Shown here: positions 22,644 through 30,796 of the stretch, in pieces
How the letters are laid out: each line of letters opens with the position of its first letter
Numbering within the stretch: the first letter of the stretch is position 1
Source of the DNA: JAILLW01 sp045640525
GTDB taxonomy: Bacteria; Bacillota; Clostridia; Lachnospirales; Lachnospiraceae
Direction of reading: 5' to 3'
Assembly (NCBI GenBank): GCA_045640525.1
Contig: JAZUFE010000046.1
Coordinates: 1 to 47,575 of the forward strand
Length of the DNA: 47,575 nt
The notes under the pieces: model-generated
Told to the model about the DNA's origin: nothing
Database searches by the model: none
The model's input: the letters and a program-made list of their open reading frames with translations, nothing else
Made by a program: the position numbers and the translations under genes

Positions 22644-23682
22644 AATTGTCAAACTAAACCAAAATAATATAGACGGTGAAATCCTTGCAGAGGCCGGAAG
22701 GATTATTATGTCCGGAGGACTGGTTGCATTTCCTACGGAAACAGTATACGGACTTGGCGGAGATGCCTTTAATCCCGATTCTTCCAAAAAGATATATGCA
22801 GCCAAAGGGCGACCTTCGGATAACCCGCTGATAGTTCATATAGCCAAAATCGAGGATCTTGAGAAAGTTGCTGTCGATATTCCTCAAACGGCATATGCCT
22901 TGGCTGATAAATTTTGGCCGGGGCCGTTAACAATGATATTGAAGAAGGCTGCCAAAGTGCCGAAAGAAACAACAGGAGGCCTTGATACGGTCGCGGTGAG
23001 GATGCCTTCACACCCTGTGGCAGCAGCATTTATTGAAGCGGCAGGAGGATTTGTTGCTGCACCTTCGGCTAACAAAAGCGGTAGACCGTCACCGACCGAA
23101 GGAAAATATGTAGTCGAAGATTTGAATAATGAAATAGAAATGATAATCGACGGAGGATCGTCGAATATCGGCCTTGAATCGACAATTGTTGATTTGACCT
23201 GCGACACCGTAATGATACTTAGACCGGGTTATATTACGAAAGAAGACATTGCCGAAGTTACTCAAAAGGTAGAAATCGACAAGACTATTTTGGATGATTC
23301 TTCGGGTATCGCTCCCAAAGCACCCGGAATGAAATATCGGCATTATGCGCCTAAGGGAGATTTGACAATCGTACACGGCGAAAAGGAGAACGTTGTTGAT
23401 TATATCAACGGCGAAATCAAGAAGCATTCTGCCGGTGGTGAAAAGACAGGCGTAATAGCAACTGATGAGACCAAGGATTTGTATAGGGCGGATGCCGTTA
23501 AAGATATAGGTTCCAGAGAGGATGATGAGAGTATTGCAAGAAATCTTTTCAGAATACTTCGGGAACTTGATGATGAAGAAGTCGAAGTAATATATACAGA
23601 AGGCTTCGGAACTGAAGGAATTGCTATGGCAACAATGAACAGATTACTTAAAGCTGCAGGACATAAGGAGGTTAATGTATGA
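22633..23682 (+). CDS. Threonylcarbamoyl-AMP synthase, Sua5 type
   Basis: This enzyme makes threonylcarbamoyl-AMP from threonine, bicarbonate and ATP for the t6A37 modification of tRNAs that read ANN codons. The 349-residue length is the Sua5 (long) form with the YrdC core (1-205) and the extra Sua5 domain. Signatures: FPTETVYGLGGDAF (about 34-47), KIYAAKGRPSDNPLIVH (about 53-69) and PSANKSGRPSPT (about 142-153). It overlaps the preceding gene by 11 bases and shares ATGA with rpiB, so it lies inside an operon. The partner TsaB/D/E genes are not in the window. Confidence 0.95.
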   Translation: METRIVKLNQNNIDGEILAEAGRIIMSGGLVAFPTETVYGLGGDAFNPDSSKKIYAAKGRPSDNPLIVHIAKIEDLEKVAVDIPQTAYALADKFWPGPLTMILKKAAKVPKETTGGLDTVAVRMPSHPVAAAFIEAAGGFVAAPSANKSGRPSPTEGKYVVEDLNNEIEMIIDGGSSNIGLESTIVDLTCDTVMILRPGYITKEDIAEVTQKVEIDKTILDDSSGIAPKAPGMKYRHYAPKGDLTIVHGEKENVVDYINGEIKKHSAGGEKTGVIATDETKDLYRADAVKDIGSREDDESIARNLFRILRELDDEEVEVIYTEGFGTEGIAMATMNRLLKAAGHKEVNV

Positions 23683-24107
23683 TAGCATTGGGTTCGGATC
23701 ATGGTGGATATGATTTGAAGATTAAGGTAAAGGAATTTCTTGAAAGTAAGGGTTATGAATGCAAGGATTACGGTTGCTACGATAAGTCCTCTTGCGATTA
23801 CCCGGATTTTGGAAGGGCAGCAGCTATGGCGGTTGCCAACGGAGAATGTGAAAAGGGTGTGGTAGTATGCACAACCGGAATAGGAATTTCCATGGTAGCT
23901 AATAAGGTAAAAGGTGTAAGATGCGCACTTTGCACGGATCCATTTATGGCTAAGATGACAAGACTTCATAATGATGCCAATGTGTTGGCGCTCGGAGGAA
24001 GCATTACGGGTGAATTGGAATCTCTTGATATTGTTGATACGTTTTTTGCTACCGAGTTTTCAAATGAAGAGAAGCATTGCAGAAGAATTGGTAAAATAGA
24101 AGGATGA
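23679..24107 (+). CDS. rpiB: Ribose-5-phosphate isomerase B
   Basis: RpiB interconverts ribose-5-phosphate and ribulose-5-phosphate in the pentose phosphate pathway. The 142-residue protein has the SDHGGYDLK N-terminal motif, active-site Cys64 in VCTTGIGIS, and the RLHNDANVLALGGS segment. Some close relatives are LacAB-like isomerases of other sugars, but the CTTGIG pattern and length favour RpiB. ATG lies in the stop of the Sua5 gene, and its own stop overlaps the next ATG by 4 bases. Confidence 0.93.
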   Translation: MIALGSDHGGYDLKIKVKEFLESKGYECKDYGCYDKSSCDYPDFGRAAAMAVANGECEKGVVVCTTGIGISMVANKVKGVRCALCTDPFMAKMTRLHNDANVLALGGSITGELESLDIVDTFFATEFSNEEKHCRRIGKIEG

Positions 24108-25294
24108 TAACGGATCGTTTCCAAAAGAATACGGTCATAAAGAGTGCAACTGCCGTGATACTGGCAGTTGCTGTTTCTATTGCCCTTTTACCGCAATCGG
24201 TTGCAAGAGCGGACAAGATTTCCGAATTGGAAGAAAAGATTAAGGCTGCGAAGGAATTAAAAGCGCAGACGCAAAGCGAGATTAACGAAAACAAGCAGGA
24301 GCTTGCCGACTTGAATTCGACCGCAACATCACTAAAAGGTGCATTGTCTCAGTTGAATGCGGAATTGAATCAGGTATGTGACAATCTTGAAGATATAGAG
24401 AACAGAATTGTTGCCAAAAACCAAGAAATCGATGATATGGAGAAAGACTTGGAAGAGGCACTTCAAATAGAAGCCGATCAATATAAGGCTATGAAAATCA
24501 GAATCAAGTATATGTATGAAAAGCAGGACCATGCCATCTTGGAGAGCCTTTTCGGTGCTGCAAGCTTTTCTGAATTTTTGAATCGAAATAATTACTTTGA
24601 ATCCCTGGCTGCTTATGACAGGAAAATGTTGAATCAGTATCAACAGACAAGAGAAGTTGTTGAAGAAGCCAAGGCATTATTGGAAGAAGAGAAGAAAGAT
24701 CTGGATGAGCTTAAGGCTCAGGCTGTTGATGAGCAGAATCGTGTATCGGGACTTGTCAGTCGAACAAGTAATTCAATTAACGGCTACGAAAGCGAGATCG
24801 CCCAAACAGAACAGGAGATGCAGGAACAAGAAGCTCAGCTTGCGGCTCAACAGGCCAGCATAAATGCGCTTCAACAGGAACTTGCCGAAGAAAGAAGATT
24901 ATCGGAACTTGCTCACAGATCTGCCTGGAGAGATATTTCACAGGTTTCTTTTGCTGAAGGCGACAGGTATCTTTTGGCTAATTTGATATATTGCGAAGCC
25001 GGAAATCAGCCGTTTGAAGGACAGGTTGCCGTAGGCGCTGTTGTTATGAACAGAGTTATGAGTTCGGTATTCCCGGATACGGTTGTGGGAGTTATTTATC
25101 AAAACAGACAATTTTCTCCTGTCGGAAGTGGTCGTCTGGCTTTGGCATTGGCTCGTGATGATGCTACGGCTGCCTGCTATCAGGCTGCGGATGCAGCGAT
25201 GTCCGGACAAACTACAGTCGGAAACTGCCTGTTCTTCAGAACACCTATAGAGGGTCTGACGGGTATACAGATAGGCGGACACATTTTTTATTAG
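24104..25294 (+). CDS. Coiled-coil protein with SleB-type cell wall hydrolase domain
   Basis: The 396-residue exported protein has a signal peptide (about 1-36, ending ARA), a long coiled coil (about 37-270, PcsB/CwlO-like) and a C-terminal SleB/Hydrolase_2 domain (about 280-396). The hallmark is YCEAGNQPFEGQVAVGAVVMNRV, where the Glu of CEA is the catalytic residue of this lytic or muramidase-like family. The coiled coil suggests control by a partner such as FtsEX, as for PcsB, but no such gene is here. Translation is coupled to rpiB through ATGA. It may act in cell separation or in spore cortex breakdown; the sequence alone does not tell. Confidence 0.87.
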   Translation: MITDRFQKNTVIKSATAVILAVAVSIALLPQSVARADKISELEEKIKAAKELKAQTQSEINENKQELADLNSTATSLKGALSQLNAELNQVCDNLEDIENRIVAKNQEIDDMEKDLEEALQIEADQYKAMKIRIKYMYEKQDHAILESLFGAASFSEFLNRNNYFESLAAYDRKMLNQYQQTREVVEEAKALLEEEKKDLDELKAQAVDEQNRVSGLVSRTSNSINGYESEIAQTEQEMQEQEAQLAAQQASINALQQELAEERRLSELAHRSAWRDISQVSFAEGDRYLLANLIYCEAGNQPFEGQVAVGAVVMNRVMSSVFPDTVVGVIYQNRQFSPVGSGRLALALARDDATAACYQAADAAMSGQTTVGNCLFFRTPIEGLTGIQIGGHIFY

Positions 25295-25427
25295 ATAATA
25301 ATAATTTCTTATATACATTTCCCAATTAATACAGGGCATGCCATCGGGCTTGCTCGAAATCATTTCATCTGCCAAAGCAAAAACTTTGACAGGTCTGTTA
25401 AGTTTACCCCAAAAGAAAGGAAAGAAA

Positions 25428-27188
25428 ATGGAAAATAGAAACGAGAAACATAATTTCAAACTTTCACATATTCTGTCATTACTGGCGATAGTTGTATTGG
25501 TGATATGCCTGGTAATAGTAGTATTTGCGAAAGTCGGCAAAGATAAGTCTGCTCAGATAGCACAGTCGATAGAGAACAAGGATACGGAAGGCTTGATGGA
25601 ACAATTGGATGAAGTTCATTCGTATTTGGAAACATTGGAGAGCGCGGTTAACGAAAGCACGCTCACACTTGACACCTTGTGCAAAGACAGTGAAAACGAT
25701 CCGGAAGTTATTACGATGGTTGACAGTCTCAAAGAAATTCAAGAGAAGCTGAATAATACCAAAAGCGAAGTAAGCACGTTGCGTGAAAAAGTACAATCGG
25801 ACGGAGAATATGACATAAGTGTCATGACAGAGAATTTTCTGTCTGTTTTCGAACAGGTTGAAAATTTGAAAAAGGATATGGGCGATACTTTGAATTCGAT
25901 AGCGGGGCTTCAGGGAGATAATCAAAAGGAACTGATAAGCGAAGTTAAGAGAATCGAAAGCTCGATTACCAAATCAAATTCAGATTCAAGTAACGGAATA
26001 ATCAGTCAGTTGAAAGATACCAATAAGGAGTTGCTTGGAAGGATCGATACGATGGAAAAGAAGCTTTCCGACGATATAGAGAAAAACAGATTACAGACCG
26101 CGGCCGATCTGGAACAGGTTTTTCAGTATGTCGCTAGCGGTAAAACAGATTTGGCATCGGCGTTAGCGACTGTCGGATGCAATCCGTTTAAAGACGGAGA
26201 AGGCCCACAAATACTGTCCTTTAGTGAAATTTCATATTTAATAAGTCATTCACAGGATATAAACGGCACCTATATTGCAGGTGACAATGAAGAACACGGA
26301 CTGAGCGGAGCCGTATCGGATGATTTACCCATAGGTGTGGCTGCCTGGGTTAAGGGGAACTACATTGTAGGTAGCGGAAAAGGTGTTGAAAATGCCTACA
26401 ATAAAGGTTTCAATGAAGGATATCAGGGTGGATATAATGAAGGCCACGGGGATGGATATATTGAAGGCATTCAGGAAATCCATAACGCCAATATCGCATA
26501 TGTTTATCATGTGCATACTACATCCGACCAAACGGTAAGACCGGCGGACTATCATTCGCCGGAAGCGGATGGTTGCTTTACTGTTCCTGTGTATAAGACG
26601 GTGGCATATACCGTATATAATCCGGGATGCAGTTGCTCGTGCGGTTCGGTTCACTGGGAAGGAAACGGATGGGGCCAAAACGGAATGTATGAGTGCACAG
26701 ATCAATGGCTGGTATGCGATGAATGCGGACACAGAGATCATCGCGGCAGCAGCTGCGGTACGGGAAGAGGTAACAGAACGGAGTACCGCCAGGAAATAGA
26801 CTATTATGCATGCGGTTGTAACAAGACGGATTATGCTACTGCTCAAGAAGGTGCCAGTGTTGAATCTGCGACCATATATTTTAACGGAATGCCGATAGAT
26901 ATTCCGCCCGTAGTTGAAAGCGTGGGTATGACACAGACAATCAGAGCCCAAGCTCCGCAAGAGACTACTGAAAATACGGAGAATCAAGCTCCGGAGGAGA
27001 CTACAGAAAGCATGGAAAATCAAACTCCGGAAGAAACTGCTGAAAATACGGAGGATCAAGCTCCGGAGGGGAATGTCCAAAACACGGAGAATCAATCCTC
27101 AAAGGAGAGTGAAGGAAACACAGAAAATCAAACTCCGGAAGAGACTGCCCAAAACGCAGAGAATCAAACATCGGAAGAGAATCGGTAA
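25428..27188 (+). CDS. Membrane-anchored protein with coiled coil, Cys/His module and tail repeats
   Basis: Not recognised as a family. The 586-residue protein has a short basic start, one membrane helix (about 15-38), then a long alpha-helical coiled-coil stalk (about 50-240), a Gly/Tyr-rich stretch (NEGYQGGYNEGHGDGYIEG), a region HVHTTSD...GCFTVPVY with a following cluster of cysteines (CSCSCG, then CDECGH, C, and CGCN) that may bind zinc, and a tail of six 12-residue Glu/Asn/Thr-rich repeats. It looks like a surface-exposed protein anchored at its N-terminus. ATG at 25428 has AAAGGAAAG upstream; a longer frame from 25338 has no ribosome site and is not favoured. It follows the SleB-type gene by 133 bases. 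Confidence 0.72.
   Translation: MENRNEKHNFKLSHILSLLAIVVLVICLVIVVFAKVGKDKSAQIAQSIENKDTEGLMEQLDEVHSYLETLESAVNESTLTLDTLCKDSENDPEVITMVDSLKEIQEKLNNTKSEVSTLREKVQSDGEYDISVMTENFLSVFEQVENLKKDMGDTLNSIAGLQGDNQKELISEVKRIESSITKSNSDSSNGIISQLKDTNKELLGRIDTMEKKLSDDIEKNRLQTAADLEQVFQYVASGKTDLASALATVGCNPFKDGEGPQILSFSEISYLISHSQDINGTYIAGDNEEHGLSGAVSDDLPIGVAAWVKGNYIVGSGKGVENAYNKGFNEGYQGGYNEGHGDGYIEGIQEIHNANIAYVYHVHTTSDQTVRPADYHSPEADGCFTVPVYKTVAYTVYNPGCSCSCGSVHWEGNGWGQNGMYECTDQWLVCDECGHRDHRGSSCGTGRGNRTEYRQEIDYYACGCNKTDYATAQEGASVESATIYFNGMPIDIPPVVESVGMTQTIRAQAPQETTENTENQAPEETTESMENQTPEETAENTEDQAPEGNVQNTENQSSKESEGNTENQTPEETAQNAENQTSEENR
26949..27185 (+). repeat. 36-base tandem repeat in the coding tail
   Basis: Six consecutive 36-base units (26949-27164) plus a 21-base partial unit encode 12-residue repeats of the type Q-[AT]-P-E-E-T-x-E-x-x-E-[ND]. 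Units 4 and 5 are most diverged. Such repeats vary in number between strains. Confidence 0.88.
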
Positions 27189-27194
27189 TAAAAG

Positions 27195-27217
27195 GGTCAC
27201 CTCATTGCGAGGTGACC
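27195..27217. terminator. Bidirectional terminator-like hairpin
   Basis: GGTCACCTC (27195-27203) and GAGGTGACC (27209-27217) make a perfect 9-base stem with a 5-base loop between two convergent genes. T-runs are short (TTTT on the minus strand; broken on the plus strand). Confidence 0.75.
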
Positions 27218-27693
27218 TAATTTATGTTTTCGATATACTGTTTGAGCTTGTCAAAATTCCCCGAATAGATAATATTAAGAAGCTTGCTAAGATTCAAAAG
27301 ACTCGCTTTCAATGTATCAAGAGAAATCGATTTGGATTCCAAGGCTTCTACCAATTCATCCACATCCACAACCTTAACAAAACCGTCGGGATATACTATG
27401 ACGTCGGCCAAAAGATCGGTAACAGTCATTGTATTGGTATCTTTATTATATTCGGAACTTATTATGTCACAGTACCAATACATTAATGAACCGTCTTCTT
27501 TGCAGAATTTACTTACCTTATAGCCTTCTTTAGTAAAGTAACAAGACACTCCGTGATGGAGATTCTTTTTGGGATGAAGGGCTTTCCATTTGGTAACAAT
27601 GCGGTCTTCATCGCACGAAACAATAATGTCATCTTTTAAAAGGATGCATTCATCGGGAATAATACGTTTGCGATACAAAATTGGGTTGGTCAT
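27217..27693 (-). CDS. DUF402-domain protein
   Basis: The 158-residue protein contains a DUF402 domain, with the typical KFCKEDGSLMYWYCDIIS stretch followed by TMTVTDLLADVIVYPDG and an Asp-rich VDVDELVEA. The family includes nucleoside di- and triphosphatases (Ntdp) and RNase-associated domains, with metal bound by the conserved acidic residues. The exact substrate is not known for this one. ATG at 27693 follows GGAGG by 6 bases; a version 7 residues longer lacks a ribosome site. It is a single gene, convergent with the preceding one and divergent from the ATP synthase operon. Confidence 0.8.
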   Translation of the reverse strand: MTNPILYRKRIIPDECILLKDDIIVSCDEDRIVTKWKALHPKKNLHHGVSCYFTKEGYKVSKFCKEDGSLMYWYCDIISSEYNKDTNTMTVTDLLADVIVYPDGFVKVVDVDELVEALESKSISLDTLKASLLNLSKLLNIIYSGNFDKLKQYIENIN

Positions 27694-27776
27694 TTTATAC
27701 CTCCGATTCATCACGCCATAAAAATATGATACCTTGAAAAGTCGAACAATTCAACGACTTTTCAGAATTAATTTTC

Positions 27777-27805
27777 TAGACAATATGGGCATAATTTACT
27801 ATAAT
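27777..27805 (+). promoter_or_regulatory. ATP synthase operon promoter
   Basis: TAGACA (27777-27782, 5 of 6 to consensus) and TATAAT (27800-27805) are 17 bases apart. A 10-base hairpin (27735-27744 with 27755-27764) lies upstream of the -35 box between the divergent genes. Confidence 0.85.
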
Positions 27806-27848
27806 AAAGTGGTTATAGAATAATTAAAATATGGGAAAGGAGCCTCAT

Positions 27849-28160
27849 GTGAAATTCAATAAAACCGTGTATCAGTCGTTTTCACTGATAGGACAGTTTG
27901 GGATTAATATGTTGGTTCCTGTTTTTTTATGTTCGTTTCTCGGAATTTATATTGATAAATGGCTTGAAACGGATTTTGCGGTGATAATTCTTTTCTTTAT
28001 AGGCGCGATTGCCGGAGGATACAATGTGTATCGCATGTCTAAGCGCCATTTGAAGAAAACGGATGAGAATTCCGCATACATGCATGGAACCGGACATAAC
28101 AGCCGAATCGCTTCTACGTTAGAGAATGAAGATAACAAAGATAAACAGAACAGTTTTTGA
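27849..28160 (+). CDS. AtpZ/AtpI-family protein
   Basis: This 103-residue protein opens the ATP synthase operon. It has two membrane helices (about 11-35 and 41-63; FLCSFLGIYIDKWLETDF and GAIAGGYNVYRM are family hallmarks). AtpZ/AtpI proteins accompany F-type ATP synthases and were proposed to help assemble the c ring or move Mg2+/Ca2+. GTG at 27849 lies 6 bases after AAAGGAG; the ATG at 27831 in the same frame has no ribosome site. Its 3' end overlaps the next gene by 35 bases. Confidence 0.75.
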   Translation: MKFNKTVYQSFSLIGQFGINMLVPVFLCSFLGIYIDKWLETDFAVIILFFIGAIAGGYNVYRMSKRHLKKTDENSAYMHGTGHNSRIASTLENEDNKDKQNSF

Positions 28161-28617
28161 AATATGGATCGGAATACTTATTTTTTCGATACCGTGTCAA
28201 ATAGTAGCGTTGTTTATTCCCAAACCGGGGATATGCAGCCTGTGCTTATGGATTGGAATAGTGGCGGCATTTTTGTACTCTTTTCACCTTTGGTGGTCGC
28301 TGAACAGGGCATTTGAACTTGATGAAGCATCCGCCGCAAAGAGCGCCAGAATTCAATTCCTGCTAAGATACTTGTTTTTGATAATCGTTCTGACTGTAAG
28401 CGGATTATTCTTTAAAGAATACGTTTTAGCTACATTCGTAGGAATTACCGGAACAAAAATAGGTGCATACTTGCAACCTCTTACCAAGAAAATCAGTACA
28501 AAGATATACGGCGTTGAAATACTTCCGCCGATTATCGAATATATTGATGATGAAAAGGAAAAAGCAACAAAAGAATCAATAGAAACTGTCGAGGGGCAGG
28601 AACAAGGAGGTGAGTAA
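28126..28617 (+). CDS. atpI: ATP synthase subunit I-like membrane protein
   Basis: The 163-residue protein has four predicted membrane helices within residues 10-115 and an acidic, hydrophilic C-terminal tail. This is the layout of ATP synthase protein I. It lies just before atpB, the normal place of atpI, and ends directly before the atpB start codon. In related sodium-type synthases AtpI is needed for c-ring assembly. The overlap with the preceding gene is 35 bases; the start is the first ATG of the frame and is only moderately certain. Confidence 0.72.
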   Translation: MKITKINRTVFEIWIGILIFSIPCQIVALFIPKPGICSLCLWIGIVAAFLYSFHLWWSLNRAFELDEASAAKSARIQFLLRYLFLIIVLTVSGLFFKEYVLATFVGITGTKIGAYLQPLTKKISTKIYGVEILPPIIEYIDDEKEKATKESIETVEGQEQGGE

Positions 28618-29343
28618 ATGGAGGGAATCTTATTATCAGAATCCGCTAAAGAAGTAGACTTTTTTATACATGAAGTATTTACGTATCAACTGTTTGGTCA
28701 AACACTCAGAATAACGACAACTCATGTATGTTTACTTATTGTTATGCTGATTTTGATAGGGTTCTTTATCGTAGCAGGCCACTGCATGAAGAAGGCCAAG
28801 GAAATACCCGAAGGTCTTCAGAACGTGTTGGAATTGCTGGTTGAATTCCTGGATGGAATGATAGGCGGTGTTATGGGAAAATTTGCACCGAAGTTTCGAA
28901 ATTATATCGGAACGCTTTTCATCTTTATATTCTTCAGCAATATATCGGGACTGCTTGGATTAAGACCCCCCACAGCGGATTATGGTGTGACATTTGCGCT
29001 TGCGGTTATATCATTCACCCTAATCCATTTCAATCAATTCAGGTATCAAAAGGTCAAAGGTGTTGTACAGGGCTTGATGAGTCCGTGGCCGTTCTGGTTA
29101 CCGATTAATCTGATTGGAGATTTTGCAGTACCAATTTCATTGTCGTTGCGTTTGTTTGCAAATATACTATCAGGAACAGCCATCATGGCCTTGATATATA
29201 CTTTGCTCGGAAAACTGGCATTGGTTTGGCCGGCCGCATTACATGTCTATTTCGACCTGTTCTCGGGAGCAATACAAACATACGTATTCTGTATGCTGAC
29301 AATGACCTATATTCAGGACGCATGCAATACAGAAGAAGCATAA
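28618..29343 (+). CDS. atpB: ATP synthase subunit a
   Basis: Subunit a carries the two half-channels for the coupling ion and faces the c ring. The 241-residue protein has five to six membrane helices. The essential Arg is in SLSLRLFANILSG. The C-terminal segment around DLFSGAIQTYVFCMLTMTYI is typical. It begins right after the stop codon of atpI with GGAGG upstream. Confidence 0.95.
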   Translation: MEGILLSESAKEVDFFIHEVFTYQLFGQTLRITTTHVCLLIVMLILIGFFIVAGHCMKKAKEIPEGLQNVLELLVEFLDGMIGGVMGKFAPKFRNYIGTLFIFIFFSNISGLLGLRPPTADYGVTFALAVISFTLIHFNQFRYQKVKGVVQGLMSPWPFWLPINLIGDFAVPISLSLRLFANILSGTAIMALIYTLLGKLALVWPAALHVYFDLFSGAIQTYVFCMLTMTYIQDACNTEEA

Positions 29344-29394
29344 TCGTGAATTAAGTAGCTGGTAATAACTACTGAATTATAAGGAGGAAACAAA

Positions 29395-29649
29395 ATGAAT
29401 TTTGATGTGAACTTTATTAAAGGTTGTTCGGCAATCGGTGCAGGACTTGCCCTTATCGCAGGTATCGGACCCGGTGTAGGCCAGGGTATCGCAGCAGGAC
29501 ATGCAGCTGCAGCAGTAGGACGTAATCCGGGCGCAAAGTCAGAAATTACTTCTACCATGTTATTGGGCCAGGCCGTTGCCGAGACAACAGGTTTGTATGG
29601 TTTGTTGATCGGTATTATCCTTTTGTTCGTTCAGCCTCTTGCAAAATAA
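29395..29649 (+). CDS. atpE: ATP synthase subunit c with sodium-binding signature
   Basis: Subunit c forms the rotor ring. The 84-residue hairpin has helix 1 with GIGPGVGQG and helix 2 with GQAVAETTGLY. The ion carboxylate is Glu63. Gln30, Val61, Thr64 and Tyr68 occupy the positions of Gln32, Val63, Ser66 and Tyr70 in the sodium ring of Ilyobacter tartaricus. The set is that of Na+-coupled rings, so the enzyme is predicted to translocate sodium. AAGGAGG lies 7 bases before ATG. Confidence 0.95.
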   Translation: MNFDVNFIKGCSAIGAGLALIAGIGPGVGQGIAAGHAAAAVGRNPGAKSEITSTMLLGQAVAETTGLYGLLIGIILLFVQPLAK

Positions 29650-29718
29650 GTTTTGTTGCAATGACATATTCATTGAATTGTCAGCGGATATATTGAATAG
29701 AAAGGAGAGGCTGTCCAG

Positions 29719-30240
29719 ATGGAATGGAGCAGAGTATTTGACTTAGATCTTCAATTGCTCGCAGATGCAGTGCTCATGATGATTGCAATCTTCATCCTTT
29801 TCCTGGCTGCTTCGTATTTTCTCTTTAATCCTGTAAGGGATATGCTTGAAAAGAGAAAAAACAAGATTAAGGATGAGTTGGAAGACGCAGCCAAGAATCA
29901 GGCTGATGCAATCGCACTCAAAGATGAATATTCTAACAAGCTGAAAGAGGTTGATAAGGAAACGGAGGAAATATTGGCCGATGCCAGAAAGAGAGCATTG
30001 GACAATGAGAACAGAATCGTTGCCGAAGCAAAGGAAGAAGCTAACAGAATCATCGAAAGAGCACGAAATGAAGCAGAGTTGGAGAAGCAAAAAGCATCTG
30101 ATGATGTAAAGAGAGAAATGGTAGTCTTAGCATCATTAATGGCCGGAAAGGTTGTAAAAGCTTCTATTGACACTACGGTTCAGGACGCAATAGTTGATGA
30201 AACATTAAAGGAAATAGGTGAGAGCACATGGCTAAGCTAG
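29719..30240 (+). CDS. atpF: ATP synthase subunit b
   Basis: Subunit b is the peripheral stalk that stops the catalytic head from turning. The 173-residue protein has one N-terminal membrane helix (about 11-36) followed by FNPVRDMLEKRKNKIKDEL and a long charged coiled coil. Only one b gene is present, so the stalk is a homodimer. It overlaps atpH by 13 bases. Confidence 0.94.
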   Translation: MEWSRVFDLDLQLLADAVLMMIAIFILFLAASYFLFNPVRDMLEKRKNKIKDELEDAAKNQADAIALKDEYSNKLKEVDKETEEILADARKRALDNENRIVAEAKEEANRIIERARNEAELEKQKASDDVKREMVVLASLMAGKVVKASIDTTVQDAIVDETLKEIGESTWLS

Positions 30241-30773
30241 TCTCAAATACATACGGAGAAGCTTTGTTTGAGCTGGCTGTGGAAGAAGGGAAGGAAGACG
30301 AATTCCTTAGTGAAGTCAGTTCGCTGAAAGACATTATTGATTCGAATCCCGAGTTTTCCAAGTTGATGAATCACCCCAAAATCCTTAAGGAAGAGAAGCT
30401 TCAGGTTTTGGATAACGTCTTTAAAGGACGTATATCTTCAGAACTTTTGGGATTTTTGAATTTGGTAATAACCAAAGACCGATACGACAGCATAGACGAG
30501 ATACTTGATTATTTCGTGGATGAGGTCAAGAAGCTTAAAGGAATCGGTGTGGCATATGTAACTACTGCAATGGAACTTAACGATTCACACAAGCAATCTG
30601 TTGAAAGCAGACTGTTGGAAACCACCTCTTATAAAAAGATGGAAATGCATTATGAAGTGGATGAAAGTCTTATCGGAGGAATGGTTATCAGAATCGGAGA
30701 CAGAGTAGTGGACAGCAGTGTTCAAACTAAGCTTAACAAACTGCAGCGAGAGCTGCTGGCGTTACAGGTATAA
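30228..30773 (+). CDS. atpH: ATP synthase subunit delta
   Basis: Subunit delta joins the peripheral stalk to the alpha subunits at the top of F1. The 181-residue length, the VSNTYGEALFELAVEEGK start and the C-terminal LIGGMVIRIGDRVVDSSVQTKL segment are those of the family. Translation is coupled to atpF through a 13-base overlap. Confidence 0.95.
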   Translation: MAKLVSNTYGEALFELAVEEGKEDEFLSEVSSLKDIIDSNPEFSKLMNHPKILKEEKLQVLDNVFKGRISSELLGFLNLVITKDRYDSIDEILDYFVDEVKKLKGIGVAYVTTAMELNDSHKQSVESRLLETTSYKKMEMHYEVDESLIGGMVIRIGDRVVDSSVQTKLNKLQRELLALQV

Positions 30774-30796
30774 AAACAGAAAGGTGCGTAAGACTC

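Noticed and set aside
26949..27185. CRISPR-like array
   Set aside because: The 36-base units are contiguous, without spacers, and encode an in-frame protein repeat.
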